The translations under genes and the position numbers were made by a program. Of a stretch of DNA of 64,000 nucleotides, positions 35,001-47,100 are shown one piece after another. The first letter of the stretch is position 1, and every line of letters begins with the position of its first letter. The notes beneath the pieces were generated by a model that was not told the DNA's origin, did no database searches, and saw nothing but the letters and a program-made list of their open reading frames with translations. Source of the stretch: Moringa oleifera (Eukaryota; Streptophyta; Magnoliopsida; Brassicales; Moringaceae); the NCBI GenBank assembly GCA_021397835.1, contig JAJFZO010000566.1, positions 3,224,001 through 3,288,000 of the forward strand. The letters run 5' to 3'.

Positions 35001-35843
35001 AATGCTCTAGAGTACTAATTTCTGTCGTGATTACATCTTCTATGTATGACACTTTAAAAATACTTTATGTGACTTATACTATCAATTCATCTTGCAAATA
35101 ACCAATTAAAATGTAGATAATTCAATGGTTATTTGAAACTAAAAAAATTAAAAAATTATATAAAATCAAAAAATTTACTATTCTCTTAGCACATGTTCTA
35201 TCTGGTTCATTGATGGACTCGTTTATTGAATTAGCACGTGCTGTTTTTTATAATATTACATTATCAATATCTCCATCAGTACCAAAATTTTTTGTGCATT
35301 AGTAAACTCATCTAAATATTAATACAACAAGTGTAATTCTTATACATTAACACTATAAAAATAAATTTAACTTATAAGTTTAATCTTCGATCTTGCAAAA
35401 TCTTTACGCGATAAACGATGATCATAAACAGTCTTTTTTCTCCTTTCCATTTGGACTTTTGTTTGCTCCTGCAATAAAATTCAATATTTGGTTAACAACA
35501 TAAACATACATAAGATTATGATTAACTTAGTATACTTGAAATTCTATAGATAATCATAAGTTAACAAAATCATTCCAAATTGATAGTTAAATGATACTCC
35601 TGTATTCAGCAGGTGGATCTTTATGGTATTCTAGGTCATCCAAAATGAATAGGTATGAAGTAATTTCTCTCAGTTTCTCTCAAATCGACAGGTTACTTGA
35701 TATATCGAGAAATTAGGTTTTCATGACGGTTTTCACAATAACTGTCATCTATTATTTTTGAATTTTTATTTTTCACCTTTAATAATAGTTTTTGTAAAAC
35801 CATCATCTATTTAACATTATTAAAAATCTGTTTGGTTGTAGTA
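32094..35843. mobile_element. Nested CACTA (En/Spm)-like transposon, degraded
   Basis: The ends are TACTACAAAAAAA (32094) and TTGTAGTA (ending 35843), diverged forms of the CACTACAA terminus. Both ends carry the repeated GACGGTT..AACCGTC-type subterminal motifs typical of plant CACTA elements: GACGGTTACAAAA and GATGATAGTTAC on the left, GACGGTTTTCACAA and AAACCATCATCTATTTAAC on the right. Internally there is a minus-strand Ptta/En/Spm transposase remnant. The flanking triplets (TTA and AAA) do not match. The opposite MULE arm lacks this 3.75 kb, which marks it as an insertion. Confidence 0.65.
33130..35480 (-). pseudogene. Ptta/En/Spm plant transposase remnant
   Basis: Scattered minus-strand fragments with intervening stops resemble the plant transposase family Ptta/En/Spm (Pfam PF03004). 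Near 35390-35470 a basic block reads MERRKKTVYDHRLSRKDFA, matching that family's N/H-R-x-G/SRKSFA region. Near 35200-35290 there is KTARANS followed by acidic residues. Near 33130-33240 a Lys-rich coiled segment recalls the C terminus. Non-functional. Confidence 0.5.
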
Positions 35844-36559
35844 AAATTTTTGTATCCCATTCATATATATTGATTAATCATATCAACTATGGTTACTTTT
35901 AAATAGTTTAAAAATAAGATGTATAATAATTTCTTATTTGTTGTTGATTATTTACGAGCATGCCAACTATATTTATTTATGTATAATATGGAGGATAATA
36001 GATTGATTATAACAAAGAAGACAAATTCAACTACGTGTAACACTACTTTAAGATTACACATTCGGTATTTGTTCCATAATTTGCATCAAAATTTGAATAT
36101 TAATCTTAGAATGTACAAGACTAGACTATAGCTTGGATGTGAAAGAAAGGTTGAAATGCTAGTGATCAAGATAGAAAATGATGCCCAATTGATAGGTTTC
36201 ATCTTACACAACAATACACAAAAATGAATGGCACACTTTGTGTATAATGACTGAAACATTTCATACTTATCTATAAATTAATATGCAAAAGTAAAAGCAA
36301 GTGAGCTATGAACACGAGATTAGTGAACTTGATAATACCAAAAAAAAAATGAGAAATAATTTGTGCATGTAAAGGAACTTAAGAAGTTGAAAGAAAAGAG
36401 GATAATAAAGGTGATTTGAATGATGATGTTGAACTTGTACAAGTACTAGATAGTCAATACAAATCAACTGCTTATGTTCAAAATATTTTATATGACATAT
36501 TAAGATTTTATCATTTGACGTGATTGAAAAATGGTAAGTTTTTTTTTTTAAAAAAAAAA

Positions 36560-37660
36560 TATTGAGTTTCATGGATATTTGAGTTCATTTACAATAAAAA
36601 TAAAAATTGAAATTTCATATGAAGAAATCTATAACAGATTTATTTGTAACCATATATGTTAGTGATTCATCTGAATGGCAAGTAAAAGCTACTAAGGTAA
36701 TTTCATCTAACTATTTTGTAATTACTAAAAATTCTTATAATTAGTCACAAAACATTTTTCACCACGATCATCGTCAAGTAAGTATATGAGTTGGGTAATA
36801 ATGTAATGTGTTCAGTTAAAGTATGCAACGAGTTGGACATAACTATAGACTAAAAAATACTATTGAAGATACACATGAAGATTATGGTGTTATTATTCAC
36901 TATGATGAGGCTTGAGAGGCTAGAGAAAGTCCTTTGCCTTTAACAAAAAGAAGTTTAGAAAAATTATATGTTATTCTTCCATCATATTTTACGATGTTAG
37001 AAACTAAAAACTTAGGGACTGTGCCTCAAAATATTAATAGTAGCAACCTCTTTAAATACTTATTTATGCAATTGGATCATGCAAAAGAATGTTTTATATA
37101 TCTACTAAGCATATTATAACCATTGATGAAATATTTTAAAATATAAGTATTTATTTGAGTGATTGAGAAAAAAATATGAATAATTAGATATATTCGATAG
37201 CCTTTGATGTTGGTGATTCAGAAAGTGGTACTTCTTAAGAATGATTTTTATTGAGCTCAAACAAGTCATTTTGAACCACTTTTATTTGTTTTCTATACAA
37301 CACAAATATTAAGAAAGTTATTAAGAATGAGTTTTCTATAGCAATTCATTGGATATTTATATACCACTTGAATTAGAATTTTGATAACAAGATTTAAGCA
37401 TGTGGCTAAATTACCGTTTTTCTACAATGAAACTAATGCTTACTGGATATTAGAATTTTGGCACTTGATAGAACAAATCAATAGTATTGATCTTAATTAT
37501 GTATAATATGTCAGAGATATGAAAATTATAAAGTGGGTTCAAACATATTCTGATGGTAGGTGATACGATATCATGATTACCAATATTGTCAAATGTCTCA
37601 ATATTATACTGAAATATGCACATAAAAAAAAATTATCTATTACATCATTGGTTACTTACT
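36560..37660 (+). pseudogene. MULE transposase fragment, plus-strand copy
   Basis: Decayed MuDR-type transposase with stops and frameshifts. Recognisable blocks in order: SSEWQVKA (near 36670); YVILPSYFTMLETKNLGT then FKYLFMQLD (36968-37082); VGDSESGTS with EWF after a stop (near 37207-37250); and YDIMITNIVKCLNIILKYAHKK (near 37565-37625). These match the order LPSY-ML..NPGT, FKYLFMAL, DSENDASW.WF and YDIMTTNI of MULE transposases. The SWIM zinc-finger end is missing. It is truncated at the palindrome centre. Confidence 0.75.
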
Positions 37661-38480
37661 TTAAAGATTTACTGTAAAGTTGATTTTTTTAAAAGACATC
37701 CCATGAACAATTGTAGGGAACACATTCTTAATAGTTTTCTTAAATATTTATATTGCAATTAAAAAACAAACATAAGTGCTTTAGGATTACTGTTAGCTCC
37801 TATGAGCTTAGTAAAAAACTATTCCTACGAAGTATTATTTTTTAAATCACCAATACTAAAGGCTATCTGGTATATTTGATTATTCTCATCTTTTTCAATC
37901 ATTATAAATAAGGTGCAAGATATTTACTTTTTGAAAATGTTCCATCAATGATTGTGACAGATCTTACATTTATATGAAATTATTTCATGTATGAACTAAT
38001 TGACATAAACAAATATTATATGTGTCACAATCCCTAAATTCTTAACTTTTAATAACACAAAATTGGATGGAAGAATAACATATAACTGATTTAGACTTCC
38101 TTATACTAATGCAAAAACATTTTTTCTATCTCTTCAAGCCTTATTATAACTAATGTTAACATAGAAATCTTTATGTATGTCTACAATGACATTTTTTGAT
38201 CTACAATTATGTTTAATTCTTGCATAATTTAACTAAATATACTGCTTAATTACCTAATTACTTATTTGGTGATGATCATGGTGAAGAATGCTTTGTGAGT
38301 AAGTTTGAGTATTGATGAATTTGTTAATTATAAAATAGTAGGATGGAACTAATATAGTAGCTCTTACTTGTTATTTACTTACATGAATCACTAGTCATGC
38401 TATGAATTTTTATTTTTATTTTTTTTGCATTTCTTCATAAGAAAATCCAAATTCTTTTTCATTGTTAATAAACTCAAATA
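37660..38480 (-). pseudogene. MULE transposase fragment, minus-strand copy
   Basis: The opposing decayed copy. On the minus strand the blocks run: VNISYNKA, LYVILPSNFVLL with KNLGIVTHI (near 38060), FMSISSYMK (near 38000), VTIIDGTFSKSKYLAP (near 37930), then NNQIYQIAF and GDLKNNTS (near 37850). A shifted NCNINI-type stretch continues towards 37660. The order is that of MULE transposases, with many stops. It covers nearly the same protein region as the plus-strand copy and meets it at the centre. Confidence 0.7.
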
Positions 38481-40188
38481 TCTATGCAAATCCATCTTAC
38501 TAAAGAAAATTTACTCTTTCTTAATCACATAAAACAATGAGATCTCAATGCCACATGCAGTGTTTTGGCTTCCACCAAAATATAAAATATGAGTACTTGA
38601 TTCGTAATGATTGTTTAATGTTATTGTTAAGATCAATTTCATTATCTTCTTCATTCATAGTTTTTTCAAGTCTCCATGTATGCACAAATTTTTTTTTCAG
38701 TATTTACTATATTATCAAGCTCCCTAATCTTATGATCATTACTCCTTTGCTCTTGCTTTTACACGTGAGGTTATAAATAAGTAAGACATGTTCAATCATT
38801 ACACACAAAGATTCATACATTCTTGTATATTATTGTACAAGATGAAACTCATTAATTGATCATCATTTTTGATCTCGAACACTAGCATATCAACTTTTAT
38901 CTGATATCTAAATGACACACTAATTTTATCTACTTTATGATCAACACATTTAAGTTTTAATGCAAACAATGCAACAAATATCAATATGTGCAATTTTAGA
39001 GTACATGCAACATTTTGGCATTATGTATAGTTGAGTAAAATTATCTCTTTTGTTGTTGTTTGTCCATGGACTTCCATATTGAACACAAATAAGTACAGTT
39101 GACGTGCTTTCAAGCAATCAATGATAAATAAAAAATCATTATGTATTATAATTTCAAACTATTTAAAAGTAAAAATAGTTAATATGAGTGGTCGATATGG
39201 ATAATTGATATATAAGAATAAAATATGTGATTAGTAATTAAACAATCGATAAATGAATAACGAATAACTGAGCGATCGAAACATAAACGATCGATAAATG
39301 AATAATCAATAAATAAATGATCAATAAATGTGCGGTCGATAAATTGACAACTAACATAAATGGTTGAAATATATATTTAAAACATATGGTCAATAGATAA
39401 ACATCAATAAATGGATAATTGAAAAATAGACTATTGATATATATAAATATCTAATAAGTAAATCAACGGATGAGTTGTCAAGATAAAACGAATGATCGAT
39501 AAATGAATGATCGTTAATAAATAAATAATGTTGATCATTTATTTTAAGCTTTTTTTATCAACTAATTGTTAATTATTAACCACCAATTTTAATGAAATAA
39601 GTTAAATTTTGAACTAAAAAAATTTCATTGAAATTTTAACAATCGATAAATTAGTGATTAATAAATGAACCTGAAATAAATTTTTAATAAATATATTTGA
39701 AACCCATGATTAAAATTGATTATTGAAATAGATAAACTCTGTCTCAATATATCAATTTTAAGATTTTTATTAAGCATTAAATAATCGAACCAAATGTAAA
39801 ATTATAAATAAAAATCAAAGTAATGAACTTGTCCATTATGTTAAAAAGAAAAAATCATCAAATACTTCAAATCAAAATTTTAAATATCAATATATTGATT
39901 CTAAAAATCTTTAAAATATGTGAGTTCAAAAAATTTATAATTTGATAAAAAAATTAATGAATGAAACTAACCAATAAATGGACATGAATAGATATATAAA
40001 ACTTCTGAATTTTATGAGTAAAAAATTAAAAAATAGAGATTATTAATTTTTAAGGTTTCTATTATTTTAATATAATGGGATAAAAAAGTACAATTCATAT
40101 AAAAAAATTTTTAAAAAAAGCTAATATAAAATAACAGTTAGATTTGTTTAATCTCTCAAATTTTGTAGATCTTTTAAACAATTTATCA
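37690..40188 (-). repeat. Right arm of the MULE inverted repeat
   Basis: Inverse counterpart of the left arm without the CACTA-like insertion. The TATCGAT-rich short repeats occur at about 39210-39660. The region 38800-39190 matches, when inverted, the sequence at 35850-36250, sharing for example TTACTTTTAAATAGTTT. Confidence 0.65.
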
Positions 40189-43100
40189 TTTTAAGTATAA
40201 ATAAAAAAATAGAAATTATAATGTTTAGTACAATTTTTTCTATGAAAAAAAATTTAAAAAATAACATTAAAATCCCCAATTTTGGGTGTATCAACTAAAA
40301 TTGCATCATAATTTGAATCATGAGAATTTAATTTCATAAACGAAATTAACTTTTCCAGTAATTATAGCATTCCAAGTGAAGAAAGCCCAAGCAAAAGTAT
40401 AAAGTAAAATACTTAGTGGTAACCATAGGCCTAAAACAACTTACAAAATTTACAATTGCATAGATTATCCCTGGGATAAATAACCTGAAATAGAACTATT
40501 AGTGACAACCTTGTCTTTATATTATCAACTTACTTTGATGATTTCACTGATTATTTCAAGAGCTTCGGATATGGCAATTACAACTGTGAAATTACAAGAA
40601 CCAAATAAGATCCGAGACCCCCCACATGAACAAGTTCATAACACCAATCCTGAAGACAACAAGATTGAGCGAGACAGTAACCAAAACAGTAAGTTCTTAT
40701 TGAGAAAACAATCAGAGAAATGAATCAATATGCCTAAAAAAGATGTACACTATTTGGCGGACAAGTATAGGAGACTGAAACAAATGAGGGGACTTTAAGG
40801 TTTTGTTTTTATCAAAAGATGCCCTTCGACTTGGGCTGAGTCGATATCAGTTTCACTACTCTTAGGTTTCAGGCAGTTTATATAAAATGACAACCACTGT
40901 AGTCAGGAACAACAAGAATTTACTTCTGCCATTCCGTCAAGATAATCTCTCTTCATGCTGATGGTCTGCTAGAAAATCACCTTGGGACCGAAAGACCCAG
41001 CTCTAGAATAACACAGAGAAACCCAAATCAGAAACGGGATAACAGATTTAAGGGGGGGAAAAAACAATTCAAAAAAAGCAGAATATGTCGGAGGTGACGG
41101 CATCTAATCAAGAAGACTAAAACTAACTCTTTCTACTTTATTTCCAACCAATCATATGCGAGTCAATAGTTATATATCTAACTTAGCAGCCTTTGATTTT
41201 CTCAAGAATCGAACAGCTTGCTCAAGAGATATTGCATGTATAACCAAACCCATAATTAAGGACAAGCCATGAAACTAGTATCATCTAAGTAGTTATCCAA
41301 AATGTTCTTCTCAACTCATAAATGATGCAGCACTGACGAGAGATTCCACCTTTGACAACAGCATACATGTCTCACGTACCATCAATTCCATCTGGGAAAA
41401 GGAGCACTAGTGTTACTAGGGATTCTTAACCACTTACAAATGTATCACACTTCAGTGCAATGAAATCAAGCTAACACATTTGTATGCATAAGCTACAGTA
41501 AGGTTGTGCACTAAGATTACTGAAATCTCACTGTTTAACCCTCAAAGGTCTTCAACAAGTTATACTAACTGATTTTCAAGTTATTACCAGACTGCACCAG
41601 ACTGATACATTCTAATATCAGTAACTAAAAATGGATACACTGTGTATGTCTATCAACCAAGGAGTTACACAGACATTGAACAAGGTTAAAGCCATGGTTA
41701 CAGTGGGAAGGAACAAGAAGATACCTAGATAGGAAACTAAGAATTCGACATGTTCAAAAGGTACCCTGTAATAAATAGCACAGTTCCTACTGTGGTACTG
41801 TACTAGATCTAACAAGAAACACAGGGTCCACTAGGACCAGTAAGTTCAGTAGAATGCCACATTTTGCCAACACTTTCTACCATAGCTCAGGTTTCCTTTT
41901 TTTTTTTTTTTTTTAATCAGATACCATAGCTTGTGCTAAGACCTTCTAGTGCAGTAGATATACACTTTGTGTGCAAAAATGGGTCAAAAATTAGAGTCAG
42001 CGTATCAAAACCAATAGCATCAGAGCCAACCAAGAAGGAAAAGTAAATTGTAAAGCAAGGTTAACAAATAACAGGGAACATTAAGTTCTTGGTTACAATA
42101 CAATGGCATTTAGATGCATAAACTCATAAAAATCCACATTTTTTGTTTCTATATCCTTCCCCTGTCCCTGTTTTAACTCTGGTGGCAGTATGTAAGAAAG
42201 CCTTGAAATATTACTAAAACTGTAAGGAAATAACCAGACAATATAAAGACTTGCAAGTAGGCAGCTTGTCCATGCATCAGCCAATTTATCACTTCTCTTG
42301 TTATTTGCTGATTATTCCAGTTTCAAAATTATGTTCTTCTGATAAGAAAACATCCAATACCTTCACCAGGCCAATTATTTTCTTTCACAATTAATGTCTA
42401 TGTATGTGCTATCTACACAAAACTTCCACCACATAAATTTCAGAGCTTCAATGTAGCACATGGAATATAGTTCCACAAGGAAACGAAAGAGCAATTATCC
42501 CAATTAAACTAATACAGATTTTTATTCCTATAGCTAAGGAGTCATCTTGACTTCTAACAAAGTTGGAAATAGAAAAAATTATTGAAGCAACAGTTTCTAT
42601 TTTGATAATACTAAACATTTTTAAGATTATTGAGAGAGCATGCATGGTTTCGTACTTGACAAAGATGCAGTGGCCTGTCACTGTAAATTCCCAGTTTATT
42701 TCTTTCAAGGATATTGAAATTATGTGCCTGCAGGAACCAAATATTCTAGTCAGATAGTGTTAAGACACATGAAAACACTTTTGCTTCATTTTTGAGTCCC
42801 CCATTTGTTTTTTGTAAATAAGTTACAGCCCTGTAATTCCACAGAAAAAGCAAAAAAGGGAACCTTACCAAATGAGTGCACCAAATCTAACCACCTCCAA
42901 CAAAGAACAAACCCTTCTCTGAACATCCATTTATGTGCTTAAAGTTTTAGATGTATTTACTTTACTTTGTGGATTTTGTCCATGCATCCTTCCATGCACC
43001 AATGAACACGTTTACTCATAAAACAGACAACAACTTCAACACCAATCCCACAAGCTTATCAGAAAACCAAAATAAAAGAGTATGGCCAACATCTCTCTGA

Positions 43101-43291
43101 CAAAGTCTACAGTTAAATTTACTGTCTCACATGTCTAGCCATTCTGTGAATCGAAAATTCTCAACATAAACAATGCATTAAATAGAGACAATTTCTATGA
43201 CCATTGCAGCAAAAAGTAGGAGTATATTCGTTGTATTTATCATAAAGGAGAAGCCAAAAGCTACTCACACGCAAAAATAGACACAACAGTA
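40189..43291. other. Downstream region of the NFD6-like gene
   Basis: Unique, moderately AT-rich DNA with no transposon signature and no long frame. It lies 3' of the minus-strand NFD6-like gene. It may contain untranslated 3' exons and introns of that gene, but I cannot place any. Confidence 0.35.
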
Positions 43292-44102
43292 TTAGAGGCC
43301 GGGAGAGGTGCAGCAGAGTGTACCCTGTGAAAGAGCTCGGCAACTCCTTGATGTGGTGCTTAGGCATGATGTCATCCTGGCTGCTGACACTGCACTGTGC
43401 AGTGGCAAGAGTGACTGTATGCATCCCAGCTCAGATGGAGACCTACCAGAAAAAAGGACCCAAATAATAGAGCAATAAACAAGAAAATATTTTGTGAAGT
43501 GAACAAACCAAAAAGACACCAACTACTACAAAGGTCAGAAAGAGGGCAACAACAATCCATAATATCCATAATAAATACAGTAAGATGAGAAATCAATAGA
43601 AAGCAAAACACTCAATTACCACACTCCTGAAGACCTAAGAACAGAGAAGAGAATTCTGCCAATCTATATTTACCTTAAAAGAACTATAACACATGGAGAC
43701 AACTAAAACCGCCCAAAGAAAGAGACAGAGATAAATTTCAACAGAAGAGAAATGAATGACAGGCGAATAAGAATGAGAATCCTACCGAGTAAACACGAAT
43801 CACTTGCACGAATACATATATATACACATTCATATGCATGAACAATAATATATGTACTATCTATACACGCACATATACATATATATATATATATATATAT
43901 ATTCTATCAGTATAGGGAATGAGACAGACCTGGAAAGAGAGAATCGACGAAGAGGAGAAGGAGAGGGCTTAGATGGGAGAGTGAATCCAGGAGAGGAAGG
44001 AGCGGATCTGGGGAGGGAAGATTTTTGACAGTTGGTCTTGATGGCGGCTTTTATGGATGAGAAGGAAGTTCGGTTGATCAATCTATAGCACCCAGAAGCC
44101 AT
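43292..44102 (-). CDS. NUCLEAR FUSION DEFECTIVE 6-like small organellar protein
   Basis: Two coding exons, 44102-43930 and 43442-43292, joined in frame (173 + 151 nt) to give 107 residues. The N-terminal half is rich in Ser, Arg and Pro with few acids, a typical mitochondrial or plastid targeting peptide (MASGCYRLINRTSFSSIKAA). The second exon carries the family core: SPSELGCIQSLLPLHSAVSAARMTSCLS as two adjoining blocks, then SRSCRALSQGTLCCTSPGL. In Arabidopsis NFD6 is needed for polar-nucleus fusion in the female gametophyte and is reported to be mitochondrial; the biochemical role is unknown. A possible alternative donor (CAG/GTACAC) lies within LSQG, so a second C terminus is possible. Intron 1 holds an (AT)n run. 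Family assignment rests on the PSELGCIQSLLPLHS-type core and short length. Confidence 0.8.
43879..43904. repeat. (AT)n microsatellite in intron 1 of the NFD6-like gene
   Basis: A perfect AT alternation of about 26 bp, about 25 bp into the intron from the exon 1 donor. Confidence 0.85.
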
Positions 44103-47100
44103 TTAGAAAAAGTTGAAACAGAGTAAGGAGATCTCAGGGAAGACAACAAGAGGAAATTGGAACCCCGAGGAAATGCAACGAGCGCACGCAGTACGCGAGG
44201 TTTATAGGGTTTTAGCTCAACAGGGGGAATCGCGAGCGTGGAAAGCAAATGTGTTGGTCTGGAGACTTGGGTGGGTTCGTGTTTTTGGGTTGGTTTCGGG
44301 TCAAAGCATACAATTCGATACTTCTAGTAGCAATTACATAATCCCTCTGCAATTACAAGCTGAGGCGCAAAGATGAACTAGGCCAGGGGATGGTGATGCC
44401 GAAGCTCTTGGACCCAGTAACAAACAAGAAAGCCCAAATCTATGATTTGACCTCATTTTGCCCATCCATGGAATCTGACCTGCGTGGTGGTTTGGTAGCT
44501 AAACTTCATTGCTAGCAAGGAGGGTTTTAGGGCTTGATTTCTATTTTCAAAAACCAGTTTTTTATTTTTAAAAATAAAAAAAATATTTAATAAAATTGTT
44601 TTATAAAAATTAATTTTTTAATTTTTAAAACAAAAAAGTAAAGAATTATTTTTTAACTTTTATGAAAACATATTTTTATTAATAACACTATTGTAATTAT
44701 CAAACAATTTAAAATTATAATAAATTCTTTTAAAATAATATTATCAAATAAGTTTTTTAAAATAATATTTTAAAAATAAAAAATTAAAACACAATCAAAC
44801 ATGACATTATATCTTCAAATCTCTCTTAACAAAATCTCATTTTAATTGGAAAAAGAAAGAAAATTCCAAGGGAAAAACTTTCTACATGGACTTATGAGAC
44901 TGGATTTTATAGTAAGAGAGAAAAAGGGGCCCCATGCTCCCTAATGAAAAGCGGTGTTTCCAAGCCTAAATTTACTATAATACATGTAATCAAAACAATC
45001 TATTTATATTCGCTTTATGTTTATTGTTTGAAACTATAATTTTATAATTTTAAATAAATATAAAAAATATATTTGTTTTATATTTTATATATTGATACAT
45101 CGATTAAATCAATTATATATATATATATATACTATTTTGATTAAGTTAAATTTAAATTTTATAAAAAAAATAAAATTTAAAAATATTTAAATTGAATATC
45201 TTACAAAATAAATTTTAATTTAAAATTTTTTGAAGATGTAAAAAAATATTGTAATTATCGTTAAAATATTAGAACATTTTAAGTACTTAAAAAAATTACA
45301 ATATCAAAATTCATAAAGAGTAGATCGTAAAGTAAAAATTATTTAAATTTAAAGTATAAATTGAAAAATACTATGTAGAATTTATTTAAGTAAATTTTAA
45401 GGCATTTCAATAATAGAAATATATTCAATTTTTTACATTTTGAATCAAGATCTAATTTAGATGAAATCAAAATTTTAAATATATAATTAATTTAATCGGT
45501 ACATCAAATTAATTTACATTAAAAAATAAGTCTTGTTTAAAATTTTTTGTACTTATCTTATGATTTAATAATAAATAAATTATTTTTTATATTTACATAA
45601 AATACATATTAACATAAATCAAATTAATTAAAAAATTTTAGTTTAGGATAAATATCATTTTAAATCTTTAAAAATATTTTCTCTCTTGATCTTTACTTGA
45701 ACTTCAAAACAAGCAAGTCTTGATGATGGAAATTGTTAAATTGAACCTCATTAAAAATTTTAAAATTATGAATATTCAAATTGATGATCTTATGCTATAA
45801 ATTTTGACTTAAATTTTTTTTATAAATATAAAAAATATTTAAACTACCATTCAAAAATTTTTAAGCATTGAAAATATATTTTAAAAAATTTTACAATTAA
45901 AAATATAAAAAATTTATGATAAATAGCTTACGAGTTAAAAAATATTTAAAATTAAAAAACTAAATCAAAATAAAGTATAAAATTATTTGAATTATTTTTA
46001 AAATATTTAAACAATAAAAATGTTATTAATTTTTATTTTAATTTAAATTAATATCTAATTTAATTATTTTTATTCATTAAAATTTATTTTAAAATAAAAA
46101 TAAAAATTATAAAAAAATATTTAAAATTTTAAATAATACTTACTTTTTTAATTTATGTTAATGTGATATTAGTCTCTTCTCAGGGAAAACTTCCAAAATT
46201 TAGTTGGACATTAGTCCAACCTTGACAATTTGACCGGTTGGCCCGGAAGCAATGGGGCAATGGGCAATAGTCCAAGCATAAGGGTCAAGAAAGGTCCATA
46301 TCACCAAATGACATCTTGATGATGATTCCATTGAAATAAGAGACTCAATTCAAATTGGGTCTATAATTTCTTCTTTTTCTCATATCTACACTTGATTTAA
46401 TGTACCTAATCTCCACTTCAAAGTTGACCATGGCCTTCTAGGTTTAGTGGCATTTCCACCTCTGGTAACATGGAAAGGACCATTTAAGTTGTAATGAAGA
46501 GTGCAAAGATATGTTGCGAACAATCATGACAAGTTAGAAACCCGAAAAGAAGTTCAAATTTTGCTCTTCATATGGGTTAAATTTATAAATCATGGTTACC
46601 ATAAGCTGAAGTTTTGTTATAAGTCAGGTTTAAGATTCAAAAATTCTTTAAAATTATTTTTAAAAAATTAATCATTAATATCAAGAATTCGAAAAAAAAA
46701 AATGAACTCTTCGTTCAATAATCAAATTATTTACTTTGGACATCTTGATTATTAAAAAAATTAATAAATTGTTATATTTTAAAATTTAAATACATACTAT
46801 GTCTTAAAAGATTTGAATTAGAATTCCACTAATCTAATTTTTACCATTTTTTATAAAAAATTGACAAATTTTAACAATTTATTATATTAATATAAAACAA
46901 ATAAAAAATTATAATTATTTTTATTAAATTATTATTGATAAATATTTAAAAATATAAAAATCAAGTGAACAAAAGATTCAGAAAACTCATTCTATATCTT
47001 TAAAGCTAGTTTATTTATATTCTCGAAACCGTCAAATCTTATATTTAATTTAAAGATTAATTTAAATTGTATTGAGTTTTTTATAAAATTATAATGTAAT

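Larger units (their letters stand above)
30845..40188. mobile_element. Large inverted-repeat element of Mutator-like (MULE) origin
   Basis: Both ends read as diverged inverse copies: left from GGGTAAATTGTTT (30845), right (reverse complement) from TGATAAATTGTTT (40188). Similarity continues inwards through shared landmarks, for example AATGGACAA..ATTA, AAAATTGATAT and the TATCGAT-rich tracts. It then passes through further homologous DNA into two inward-facing MULE transposase fragments that meet near 37.66 kb. Arms are about 3.06 kb (left, without the nested CACTA-like insertion) and 2.5 kb (right). The flanks share only TTTAA, so a 9-bp target duplication is not convincing. Old and non-autonomous. 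Confidence 0.7.

Noticed and set aside
44113..44376. 87-codon plus-strand frame beside the NFD6-like gene
   Set aside because: It lies in the expected promoter of that gene, has no recognisable domain, and composition alone can explain it.
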